The notes beneath the pieces were generated by a model, which was not told the DNA's origin, made no database searches, and saw nothing but the letters and a program-made list of their open reading frames with translations. A program made the position numbers and the translations under genes. DNA of 10,105 bases from Leadbetterella sp051649345 (GTDB taxonomy: Bacteria > Bacteroidota > Bacteroidia > Cytophagales > Spirosomataceae), in the NCBI GenBank assembly GCA_051649345.1, contig JBOFGX010000087.1:1-10105 (forward strand), written 5' to 3'. This document shows, piece after piece, positions 1-8,100 of the stretch (the stretch's first letter is position 1; each line of letters begins with the position of its first letter).

Positions 1-85
1 GGAATTCTAACAAAAATACTTAGCACCGTTCTGCTTAAAAAATTAGCAATTTAGTCTCCTCAGTAAAATACCAAAATATAGATCA

Positions 86-120
86 AACCAAACAGCTAAA
101 ATCACGATGCTAGTTTGGTT
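86..120. repeat. Inverted repeat AACCAAAC...GTTTGGTT
   Basis: AACCAAAC (86-93) is matched perfectly by GTTTGGTT (113-120). The pairing can continue through AGC/GCT (94-96 with 109-111) if A112 is bulged, leaving a 12-base loop. There is no T-run after it on the plus strand, so it is not a typical terminator. Its role is unknown. Confidence 0.45.
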
Positions 121-209
121 AGTATTCAAAACAAATAAAGCGTAAGAAATTAATAGGGAGAAATGACATCATTTATATTTCTGTATTTGCTTCCTCAAGT
201 CAATAGAGC

Positions 210-250
210 TTATCTCTTAATTTTCTATAAAGAGATAAATAGTTTTTTCC
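210..250 (+). terminator. Possible hairpin terminator of an upstream gene
   Basis: TTATCTCTT (210-218) pairs perfectly with AAGAGATAA (230-238) around an 11-base loop, and a run of six T follows from about 243. This resembles an intrinsic terminator on the plus strand, but the stem is AT-rich and the T-run starts several bases after it. No gene is visible between position 1 and the hairpin, so it would serve a gene lying outside the window. It could equally be chance in AT-rich DNA. Confidence 0.25.
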
Positions 251-433
251 AAAAAGCAAACTACACCTAAAGTTCAGTTTAGACCTTCCGATATTCACAT
301 TCATTACAGTAATTTTATTGCATTTTCCCTAATAAAATCCAATGCGTAGTTTGATTAAAAAACTATAATTCACTGTAGAGAATTGAATACACCTAATCCA
401 CTTTTCGAGAGCAATACGTTCCAATATTCTTAA

Positions 434-459
434 AATATCAATTTAAAAGTCTTGATATT
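434..459. repeat. Inverted repeat AATATCAA...TTGATATT
   Basis: AATATCAA (434-441) and TTGATATT (452-459) form a perfect 8-base dyad with a 10-base spacer. It ends about 18 bases upstream of the -33 element of the lipoprotein promoter, so an operator role is possible. No known regulator motif is recognised. Confidence 0.35.
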
Positions 460-477
460 CAAATTTTTGACTAAATT

Positions 478-507
478 TTGTTAACAAAAAATAAGTTACT
501 AATTTTG
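478..507 (+). promoter_or_regulatory. Bacteroidota-type promoter of the 528-1064 lipoprotein gene
   Basis: A -33 TTG (478-480), a 19-base spacer and a -7 box TAATTTTG (500-507) match the Bacteroidota primary sigma consensus TTG/TAnnTTTG exactly. Transcription would start around 513, giving a very short leader before the ATG at 528. Confidence 0.65.
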
Positions 508-527
508 TTTGAAACAAATATTAAATT

Positions 528-1064
528 ATGAAAAAAACTCTATTTGCCATTATTCTAACAACCATTTTTTCTTGTTCGAAATCTCTAGATGATATCACGG
601 GTGGCCTTACTAATCAGCTCGGGTTTGGTACTGGTTCTGTAAGTTATTCTGTAGAAGGTAAAACGTATACATACTCAGATGCCAGTTTTCTATATATAAC
701 TGGATCCGACGGCCTTACTATTTCTAATAATGATGGAGAAAATAAAAAAAATAATGATGAGTATAATTTGTACATTTCACTATCTAATCTTAAAGCTAAT
801 ACCTCCTTTAAAGCACTGGATCAGTCGACGACTAATACTGATAAAATGTATTACTTTTGGCCTCAAGCCCTTCAAGATAAGTATAAAACAAGCCCAACAG
901 TTATTTTTAAGACAAATAATAGTTCAACTCTTACAATTAAAGTAGTATCGTACGACCAAAAAACAATAAAAGGGACTTTTTCGGGAACTTTGGTCGACAA
1001 TCTTGGTAATAAAGGCTCTCTTAATATCACCAATGGTACCTTTGAAGGACCGTGCACGCTTTAA
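528..1064 (+). CDS. Small secreted lipoprotein, DUF6252-like
   Basis: This 178-residue protein of unknown function begins with a short lipoprotein signal peptide: Lys2-Lys3, a hydrophobic stretch, and a lipobox ending in I-F-S-Cys16, so it should be lipid-anchored in the envelope. The residues after Cys16 (S-K-S-L) lack the early acidic cluster of Bacteroidota surface-export signals, so a periplasm-facing location is more likely. The mature part is rich in Ser, Thr, Asn and Gly and looks all-beta. The C-terminal pattern (about residues 145-172, an 'IKGTFSGTL...GSLNITNGTF' type repeat of strands) recalls the DUF6252 family of small Bacteroidota lipoproteins; that match is from memory and not certain. 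The gene appears to be a single transcription unit, with its own promoter at 478-507 and a strong terminator at 1095-1123. Confidence 0.8.
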   Translation: MKKTLFAIILTTIFSCSKSLDDITGGLTNQLGFGTGSVSYSVEGKTYTYSDASFLYITGSDGLTISNNDGENKKNNDEYNLYISLSNLKANTSFKALDQSTTNTDKMYYFWPQALQDKYKTSPTVIFKTNNSSTLTIKVVSYDQKTIKGTFSGTLVDNLGNKGSLNITNGTFEGPCTL

Positions 1065-1094
1065 TTGCCAAAAAATAACATATGTTCGTACTTT

Positions 1095-1123
1095 AGCCTC
1101 AATAGCATTTATTGAGGCTTTTT
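1095..1123 (+). terminator. Rho-independent terminator of the lipoprotein gene
   Basis: AGCCTCAATA (1095-1104) pairs perfectly with TATTGAGGCT (1110-1119) around a 5-base loop, and the stem runs straight into T residues through 1123. It lies about 30 bases after the stop at 1064. The other strand lacks a T-run after the stem, so it should act mainly on plus-strand transcripts. The rest of the gap to 1277 shows no gene and no clear terminator for the converging PAS gene. Confidence 0.88.
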
Positions 1124-1277
1124 ACTTGCTACTATTAACAACTAGGGTATTTTACTAAAAACTTTAAAGACATTATAAAATTCTATTCTGAAAATCAGGT
1201 ATTTATACACAATTAAAGTACTATCTGAGGTAGATTTAGTGTGATAAAGACTTTGAGTCAATGATCTAATTCGTTTT

Positions 1278-1787
1278 TTATAAATTTACTTCTTGCTCAA
1301 AACCCATATAATTTACAAGCTCTTTTTGAGCGTTGTATATGGGTATTATACTAATTTTACAAGCATAAACGTCCCCATTCTTACGATAATTTTGCAGGAC
1401 ACCTTTAAACGAATTTTTAAAGTATAAATCGTTCTTAATCTTAACCTTAGATTCTGAAGTAGTTGCCTCTCCTTGCAAAAACTTGGGATTCAAACTTAAT
1501 ACTTCTGATTTTGTATACCCAGTCATAGACAAAAAGCCTCTACTTACCCACTGAATTTTCCTATCTTTATTCGTAATCACCAATACGTGATCCCTATTTC
1601 GAAGATAATTCTCGTATTCCTTTTTATCAAATTCCCATTCATTCTGAACAGAAAAATCATTGCAAATTCGCAAGTCCTCCTCGTATGAACTTGGTCGTTC
1701 CATAAATTCATAAGCAGATTGTAGAGGCGTAGGATACTTAGCGTTTTTGTAGGTATCACAAAACATGGAAGGTGTAATATTGAACAT
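1278..1787 (-). CDS. Stand-alone PAS protein with LOV-like core lacking the reactive Cys
   Basis: This 169-residue soluble protein has an unassigned, acidic N-terminal region (about 1-62) and one PAS domain (about 63-167), with no kinase, cyclase or DNA-binding output domain. The PAS core follows the LOV layout: N100-P-K-F-L-Q-G106 sits where flavin LOV domains have N-C-R-F-L-Q-G, N133-Y-R-K-N-G is the second conserved block, and M161-G-F-E164 replaces I-G-V-Q. The photoactive Cys is Pro101, the second conserved flavin-contact Asn is Cys143, and the Gln is Glu164, so LOV photochemistry is unlikely. A different ligand or a protein-interaction role is possible. PAS proteins of this sort without the Cys are, as I recall, common in Bacteroidota. 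The gene starts 17 bases after the stop of the BtuG-like gene on the same strand, so it is probably the last gene of the B12-riboswitch operon. No terminator is evident downstream. Confidence 0.85.
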   Translation of the reverse strand: MFNITPSMFCDTYKNAKYPTPLQSAYEFMERPSSYEEDLRICNDFSVQNEWEFDKKEYENYLRNRDHVLVITNKDRKIQWVSRGFLSMTGYTKSEVLSLNPKFLQGEATTSESKVKIKNDLYFKNSFKGVLQNYRKNGDVYACKISIIPIYNAQKELVNYMGFEQEVNL

Positions 1788-1804
1788 TATTTTAGGGGTA
1801 AAAT

Positions 1805-2899
1805 TTATTTAAAAAACAAACTAGCGGGACCAATTCCTACTTTCACAGAGTCTTTGACTACCCCAGCATTATCCATACGAAACACAAATCCCGCTTGCTT
1901 GTAGGTAGGAATAAATGTACCATATAACTGGCCTGTTTTGGTGTCTGAAGTTAGGCTTGACATTAATTTATTTGAAAATTTCTTAGTTAAATCTATTTTG
2001 GTGTCTGTAATAGAAACACTATGTGTCGTTCCTACAGAATTAAAATCTTTATCATAGCCAAAATATCCAAAGTAAAAGACAGACTTATCCATGTTAAATC
2101 CGATCATAGATACATTTTTCCCACCTGTCTGAAAATCAAATGCTTTTGTTGAAGAAAAAGTGGCCGTATTCAATTTATAAAAGGTGCCTGTAGTAGAGTT
2201 GCTCGAATAAGCCCACAAAAGATTGTTTTTATCAAATCCAATAAATGTAAAGGGGATTGTGTTTTGAAAAGTTTGCCCCACTACATCTGAAGTAGGGTTT
2301 ACCAACTGTAGGTTATTATTGGTATTGAACGTAACTACTAGATTTCCATCTATCAAAATCATATCTTTGGGACTCGCAGCTAAGGTTATTTTCTTTGAGA
2401 TCTTATTGGTTACCATATCCAAAATAGCAATGTATCCAGGATTTTTAAAAAAGTCACTACCAGAACCTGTCGCTCCCCAACTCAAAACATACGCTTTAGT
2501 CTCTGATATTTTTAATACTTTTCTAGGATTTTCTATTTCATTTGATGGAATAGTGGAAAGGCTCATAAAAGTCTCTGCATTTACTATTTCGATAAGATCC
2601 TTGCCCGGAGATGAGTTATCAACCAAAATGATACCCTTACCGTTCACTTCACCATATCCTCTTATTCCTCCAAAAATATCTCTTTTATTAGCTTCTTTAA
2701 ATAAATCGTTTTGAGCCGTAGTACTCGATCTTTTCAGGAAACTTATACTTCCATTGTTATCTAGAAAATTTCCTTCATTGACTATCATTACTCCATCAGA
2801 AAAACCCGAAGGAGTTGCATTATCATCATCAGAACTACAAGAAACCAAAAACATAGAAACAACTAAAAACGTAAACAATTGAACTTTTTTCATATACAT
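1805..2899 (-). CDS. Surface beta-propeller lipoprotein, BtuG-like (YncE/DUF5074 type)
   Basis: This 364-residue lipoprotein probably captures cobalamin at the cell surface as partner of the BtuB-type receptor encoded just upstream. The signal peptide ends in lipobox L-V-S-Cys21, and Cys21 is followed by S-S-D-D-D, which fits the Bacteroidota lipoprotein surface-export signal. The mature chain shows repeated short beta-blade patterns of the YncE type (for example 'GYIAILDMVTNKI', 'NLQLVNPTSDVV', 'TFYKLNTATF'), consistent with a seven-bladed propeller. Known from the family: BtuG of Bacteroides is a propeller lipoprotein that binds B12 very tightly and docks on BtuB. The start at 2899 shares one base with the btuB-like stop (TAATG), implying translational coupling; the Met at residue 3 (2893) is an alternative start giving the same signal peptide. 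A riboswitch precedes the operon. The assignment to BtuG rests on fold and context, not on binding residues. Confidence 0.82.
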   Translation of the reverse strand: MYMKKVQLFTFLVVSMFLVSCSSDDDNATPSGFSDGVMIVNEGNFLDNNGSISFLKRSSTTAQNDLFKEANKRDIFGGIRGYGEVNGKGIILVDNSSPGKDLIEIVNAETFMSLSTIPSNEIENPRKVLKISETKAYVLSWGATGSGSDFFKNPGYIAILDMVTNKISKKITLAASPKDMILIDGNLVVTFNTNNNLQLVNPTSDVVGQTFQNTIPFTFIGFDKNNLLWAYSSNSTTGTFYKLNTATFSSTKAFDFQTGGKNVSMIGFNMDKSVFYFGYFGYDKDFNSVGTTHSVSITDTKIDLTKKFSNKLMSSLTSDTKTGQLYGTFIPTYKQAGFVFRMDNAGVVKDSVKVGIGPASLFFK

Positions 2900-4821
2900 T
2901 AAGATAAATTTACAATAATTGAGAGTGAACCAGACCGCATAGGCATGGCGAAATTTTTAAGATTGGGATAAAGAGTATTTGTGATGTTGTTTCCCCTAGC
3001 CATAAAATCAATAGACTGCTTCCCTACATTTAGATGATAGCTTCCTATCAGATGCAATAAATAATAAGGAGCGTAAGGAGATGTAGAATGATCAAACGTC
3101 GTATATCGTTCAGAATTCACCAACTGCAAAGCTGTAATAGTGAAGCTCTTAATCTTACTTGATATTGTGTGTGAAACACTATGCTTAGGTATATAAATCA
3201 ACTGCTTATCGATAAAATCACGCGTGTAGGCCCCAAATTCTTTTTGTTGAGTAGAATGTGTATATGCATATTCAAGCTGTGAATTGGCACTGAACCCTGA
3301 TGATTGTAAGGCTAGATTCCATGAAACTTCGAACCCCTTACTCAATACTTGCTGTAAGTTATCGACCTTGTATTCTTTTTGTGGATTCCAATATGTCCAA
3401 TTGTCTATCAAATTATGAAATCCAGTGAGTAATACAGTAGATTGAACCATTCCGCTAGGTTTGAATTGAGCTCGTAAGGATACCTCCTTGTTGAAGCTAT
3501 TTTCAGGAAGAATATCTGGATTCCCTAACCTATACCAATATCGCTCGTTTAGTGTAGGTACTCTATAGTTTCTTGAAATATTCCCTAGAACATTTAAAAC
3601 TAAAAAACTGTTTTTCAATAATCTATAATCTAAACCCAATGAAGGCGTGAACGGAGGATTGTACCTTTCTACTAAAGCTTGCCGAAGATTGAGAGAAACC
3701 AAAAATTGAGAATTGAATTGATGGCGAAACAGAGCATAAAAATCAGACCGATTCTCTGTTTTTCCTTCTGAAACATAATCATCCACATCTGCTACAAAAT
3801 GGGTGAATTCTATACCTGTTTTCAAGAACGTCCCTTTGTTACAACTTTTCACCCAGGAAAAATCATATTCGCCTCTAGCAATGTATCGATCAATGATTGT
3901 TAGTCTTGAATCATTAACGGCCAGCTTTCCAAAGTCCGTGACATCCCGTATAAAGACTGCTCGAAGCAATAATTTCTGTAACTGGGCACTGGATTGAAAT
4001 CGATAGGCTTTTGTATCAGTAAATTCTGCTATTTCTGCTTTATTGGGCTGGATTACCAAAGAATTATTAGATATCCAAGAATTTACTGTGAATAGATTCC
4101 CCTTTTTATCTTGAAGATATATATCATTAATGATGCTATTTTGGCTTGTATTGGAGGGTTCTACAGGCAATCTGTATCCTTTTTTATCCTGAATATCGGT
4201 CAAACCAAAATCATTCTTAAATTCAGAAAAATGAAACTGCGATTTAATAGCTAGCTTCCAGTTGTTTTTTAGAACTGTATTCCAACGCATCCCTGCTTGT
4301 CCTATGTGATTATTCTGGGTTTCGCTTTGCCAAGCTAAACTTCCTGTCACTCCTTTTTGATTAAATCGTGGCGAAGAGCTTAATAAAATACTACCACCTA
4401 CGGCATCTGTACCTACACAGCTAGCAGAAGAACCATACTGTATACTCATTTGATCAAACCCAGAGACGGGAATCGTTGAGAAATCGGTTAGTCCTAAACT
4501 AGGGAAATTGATATTGATTCCGTTCCATAGTAGAGCTGTATGATTAGCAGAAGTACCCCGCATGGATATTGTAGCGGTCTGCCCTACTCCATAGGATTTA
4601 AACACCAAAGGGGAAACAAACTGCAAGAAATCGGAAAGGTTGTAAAAACGATTTTGAGAAAGAACAGTAGAATCTATTGAAAGAACTTTTTGCCCCACCA
4701 TAAAACGCTCGGGCTTTATACCTTTGATCGTAACTTCACATAGTGTTTCTGTTTTCTGCCCATAACATATAGGTACAAAAAACAAGAAACAGAATAGACC
4801 AAAAAGTACTATTAACCTCAT
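2899..4821 (-). CDS. btuB: TonB-dependent outer-membrane receptor for cobalamin (BtuB type)
   Basis: This 640-residue protein is a TonB-dependent receptor, a 22-strand outer-membrane barrel closed by a plug and energised by TonB. The signal peptide ends near C-Y-G21/Q22. A short TonB-box-like segment (about 28-34, C-E-V-T-I-K-G) is followed by the plug at about 40-150, with typical blocks S84-I-S-M-R-G-T-S, L98-W-N-G-I-N-I-N and Y129-G-S-S-A-S-C-V-G-T-D-A-V-G-G. The rest is barrel, including R-N-Y-R-V-P-T-L-N-E-R-Y-W and the C-terminal N-N-I-T-N-T-L-Y-P-N. There is no carboxypeptidase-like extension before the plug, and its length is close to E. coli BtuB. Substrate assignment comes mainly from the cobalamin riboswitch in its leader and the BtuG-like gene next in line. 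The very C terminus ends in L-S-I-I-V-N-L-S, without the usual final aromatic residue. Confidence 0.9.
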   Translation of the reverse strand: MRLIVLFGLFCFLFFVPICYGQKTETLCEVTIKGIKPERFMVGQKVLSIDSTVLSQNRFYNLSDFLQFVSPLVFKSYGVGQTATISMRGTSANHTALLWNGININFPSLGLTDFSTIPVSGFDQMSIQYGSSASCVGTDAVGGSILLSSSPRFNQKGVTGSLAWQSETQNNHIGQAGMRWNTVLKNNWKLAIKSQFHFSEFKNDFGLTDIQDKKGYRLPVEPSNTSQNSIINDIYLQDKKGNLFTVNSWISNNSLVIQPNKAEIAEFTDTKAYRFQSSAQLQKLLLRAVFIRDVTDFGKLAVNDSRLTIIDRYIARGEYDFSWVKSCNKGTFLKTGIEFTHFVADVDDYVSEGKTENRSDFYALFRHQFNSQFLVSLNLRQALVERYNPPFTPSLGLDYRLLKNSFLVLNVLGNISRNYRVPTLNERYWYRLGNPDILPENSFNKEVSLRAQFKPSGMVQSTVLLTGFHNLIDNWTYWNPQKEYKVDNLQQVLSKGFEVSWNLALQSSGFSANSQLEYAYTHSTQQKEFGAYTRDFIDKQLIYIPKHSVSHTISSKIKSFTITALQLVNSERYTTFDHSTSPYAPYYLLHLIGSYHLNVGKQSIDFMARGNNITNTLYPNLKNFAMPMRSGSLSIIVNLS

Positions 4822-4893
4822 GAAGAACTATAAAATGGAAAATCATTATAACTCCATACTTACCATCTCTCGTAGTAAAATACAAAGAATCGT

Positions 4894-5061
4894 ACTTGGC
4901 AGGTCTCCTGGCTTGTTTCCTATTTATGAGCCTTCCCGTAAAATCACAGTGGCTATGTAGACATAAATAGACATCCGAAACGCACAGTTGCGAGGACAGC
5001 TTCCGACTTTAACGGAATTCCCTTTTAAGCAAAAAACGCAAAAACGCTTTTAGCACCAAAT
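4894..5061 (-). ncRNA. Cobalamin (adenosylcobalamin-type) riboswitch
   Basis: Read on the minus strand, all the main conserved blocks occur in order: AAAAGGGAA (near 5020-5026), GCTGTCCTCGCAACTGT (4984-5000), the B12 box GCCACTG (4947-4953), GGGAAGG (near 4932-4938), and AAGCCAGGAGACCTGCC (4898-4914). A closing P1 helix is visible between AUUUGGU (5055-5061) and GCCAAGU (4894-4900), including wobble pairs. The aptamer lies 72 bases before the btuB-like start. No stem with a T-run is seen between it and the ATG, so control is more likely translational than by termination; that part is inference. Confidence 0.95.
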
Positions 5062-5094
5062 GCTATTGTAAATATAGCAGAGTTTCGCTTAGTA

Positions 5095-5102
5095 CAAAAA
5101 TA
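5095..5102 (-). promoter_or_regulatory. Candidate -7 box of the B12 operon
   Basis: TATTTTTG on the minus strand fits TAnnTTTG and lies about 33 bases upstream of the riboswitch P1 helix, so a start near 5088 would include the whole aptamer. No TTG is found at the expected -33 position, so the call is weak; read-through from purL is the alternative. Confidence 0.35.
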
Positions 5103-5126
5103 AATACATAAATAATCCGTCTCGAC

Positions 5127-8100
5127 TCAGTCGGCCTTGGCCTTTTCACACCACTCTTTGGCATTGACAAATGCTTGTAGCCAAGGACTCACCTCATCTT
5201 GGCGATCTCCTGGATAATAAGCCCAGTTCCATGGAAACATGGATCGCTCAAAGTGTGGCATGGACACTAAATGACGACCTGTTTTATCGCATAGCATAGC
5301 CGCGTTGTAGTCGGACCCATTGGGATTTGCGGGAAACACATCATATCCAAACTTAGCCACAATATTTAGTTTATCTTCAGCATGCGGCAAATTAAACTTA
5401 CCTTCTCCATGTGCAGACCAAATACCCAAAGTTTGTCCTGCTAGATTGCCTAGCATAACTGATTGATTTTCCTGAATTTGTACCGATGTAAATCTACATT
5501 CAAATCTCCCAACCGTATTGTGGTGCATTTTACCGTGGTTCTCAAGCTCAGGGTGTATCAATTCCAGCTCCATGAATAGCTGACATCCATTACAAATACC
5601 TACGGAGAGAGTATCTTCTCTTGCAAAGAATTTTTTGAGTGCTGCATTGGCTTTTTCATTGTATAAAAATGCTCCCGCCCAACCTTTTGCAGAGCCCAAT
5701 ACATCGGAGTTGGAGAATCCACCTACAGCACCAATAAATTGGATATCTTCGAGGGTCTCTCTACCTGATATCAAATCTGTCATATGCACATCCTTTACGT
5801 CAAACCCCGCCAAGAACATAGCATGTGCCATTTCACGTTCAGAGTTGGAGCCTTTCTCTCGGATGATAGCTGCCTTAGGTTTAGATTTTGAAGTACCTAT
5901 TGAAGGTATTTTACCTGTAAATGTGGGTAAAAACGTATATTTAAGAGGAGTCGATTTATAGTTTTTGAAACGCTCTTCCGCCATTCCATTAGAAGTCTGT
6001 TTCTTATCAAGAAGATATGAGGTTTTAAACCAAGTATCACGGAGCTCAGGAACGGAGAATCTGTAGTTATCCTCACCATTTTTTAGATTTAAAAATTCAG
6101 AATTTACCACGGTTCCCAAACGCGTAATATCCAGCCCTTCGGCTATCAATAAATCAGCGGTTTCGGCTCCTGTTTGAATCACCAAGCCTATGTTTTCATT
6201 GAATAGTGCTTTCGCTGAATCTTTTTCTCCCAAAGCCGTCAAATCCAAATCAGCCCCAAGATTGAGATCTGCAAAACACATTTCCAACAAGCTTGTGATT
6301 AAGCCTCCACTACCAATATCGTGTCCGGCAGCGATTTTACCAGCTTTTATTTGGTTTTGAATAGTATCAAATGTCTTTTTGAAATACTGGGCATCCGATA
6401 TAGTAGAAACCGATTGCCCCACCTTATTTAGAACTTGAGCAAACGAAGTTCCACCTAATGAAAAAGGGGTTTTAGATAGGTTCACATAATAAATATCCCC
6501 TTTCTCCTTTTGCAATACTGGCTCCACCACTTTCGTAATATCAGAGCAATTTCCAGCAGCGGATATAATGACAGTTCCGGGTGCAATTACTTCCGTATCA
6601 GGGTATTTTTGCTTCATAGAAAGCGAATCTTTCCCTGTAGGAATATTGATCCCCAACTCGATAGCAAAATCTGAGCAAGCCTTTACTGCGGTATACAATC
6701 GAGCGTCTTCTCCTTCGTTTTTACATGCCCACATCCAGTTGGCTGATAAGGAAACCGAAGCCAAACCATCTTTTAATGGGGCAAAAATTATATTGCTAAG
6801 AGATTCTGCTATAGCCGTGCGTGTTCCTGCAACGGGATCTACCAAAGATGCTATGGGTGAATGTCCTATGGTAGTAGCAATCCCTTCCTTCCCCTTGTAG
6901 TCTAAAGCCATTACACCTACATTATTGAGAGGCAATTGCAAGGGGCCTACAGCCTGCTGCTTAGCAACTTTACCTCCTACACAACGATCCACTTTATTGA
7001 TCAGCCAATCTTTACATGCTACAGCCTCTAGTTGTAATACTTTATTTAGATATGCAGGGATGTCAGCTGATTTATAGGATAAATCCTCATAAGATCTATT
7101 TACTGTTTTATCTTCCATGATAAACTTAGGGGAACCTCCAAACATCTCAGAGATAGCAAAATCCATAGGCTTAGATCCTGTAGTTTTACTTTCAAAAACA
7201 AACCGGTGGCTACCTGTGATATCACCAACTGTATACATGGGAGAGCGTTCCCGATCTGCTATTTTTTGTAAAGTATCAATATCTTGCTGACCTATTACTA
7301 GCCCCATTCGTTCTTGTGACTCATTACCGATGATTTCTTTTGCTGAAAGAGTAGGATCTCCAATCGGTAATTTATCTAAGTCTATGACTCCGCCTGTTTC
7401 CTCAACTAATTCCGAAAGACAATTGAGATGCCCACCAGCACCGTGATCATGAATAGATACGATGGGATTTGCATCACTTTCTACAAGACCTCGTACGGCA
7501 TTGGCTGCTCGTTTTTGCATCTCGGGGTTAGATCTTTGGATAGCATTTAATTCAATTCCTGAGCCAAAAGCTCCTGTATCAGCTGAAGAAACAGCAGCTC
7601 CACCCATCCCTATTCTATAGTTTTCACCGCCTAATATGACTACTTTATCACCTATTTGAGGAGACTTTTTAATAGCCTGATCTCTTTTACCATAGCCAAT
7701 TCCTCCAGCCAACATGATAACCTTGTCATAACCTAGCTTACGAGCTTCTTCTTCATGCTCAAAAGTCAACAAAGAACCCGTAATCAAAGGCTGACCAAAC
7801 TTATTTCCAAAGTCAGATGCTCCGTTGGAAGCTTTAATCAATATATCCATAGGTGTCTGGTACAACCAATTTCTCTCAGCTATACCTTCTTCCCAATTTC
7901 TATCTTTCTCAAGACGTGAATAGGAGGTCATATACACGGCTGTTCCAGCCAAAGGTAACGAACCCTGTCCCCCTGCTAATCTATCGCGTATTTCACCACC
8001 TGATCCTGTAGCCGCTCCATTGAAAGGCTCTACAGTGGTGGGGAAATTATGCGTTTCGGCTTTTAGAGACAGTACAGACTCAAATTGTTTTTCTTCATAA

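Larger units (their letters stand above)
1..527. other. Gene-free AT-rich stretch with inverted repeats
   Basis: No open frame here looks like a protein, and I see no tRNA or rRNA. The stretch is AT-rich and contains three short inverted repeats (86-120, 210-238, 434-459), listed separately, and ends with the promoter of the lipoprotein gene starting at 528. It probably separates an unseen gene to the left from that lipoprotein gene. Confidence 0.6.

Noticed and set aside
730..945. Frame-shifted open frame inside the 528-1064 lipoprotein
   Set aside because: Overlaps a gene with signal peptide, promoter and terminator; its Ile/Lys-rich translation is what AT-rich out-of-frame reading gives.
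1230..1277. Short GACT/AGTC hairpin after the PAS gene as its terminator
   Set aside because: Only four base pairs with a three-base loop and no convincing T-run on the minus strand.
2319..2714. Plus-strand open frame of 131 codons inside the BtuG-like gene
   Set aside because: Fully antisense to a gene with a signal peptide, lipobox and operon context; its protein shows no family pattern.
5091..5097. Outer helix UUGUACU/AGUACGA as the P1 of the riboswitch (with 4890-4896)
   Set aside because: It can pair, but AUUUGGU/GCCAAGU directly flanks the conserved GACCUGCC block as in known cobalamin riboswitches, and the outer helix would overlap the likely -7 promoter box.
5635..5961. Plus-strand open frames within purL (also 6568-6900 and 8515-8775)
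   Set aside because: All lie opposite a complete, well-conserved purL; no independent promoter or protein signature.
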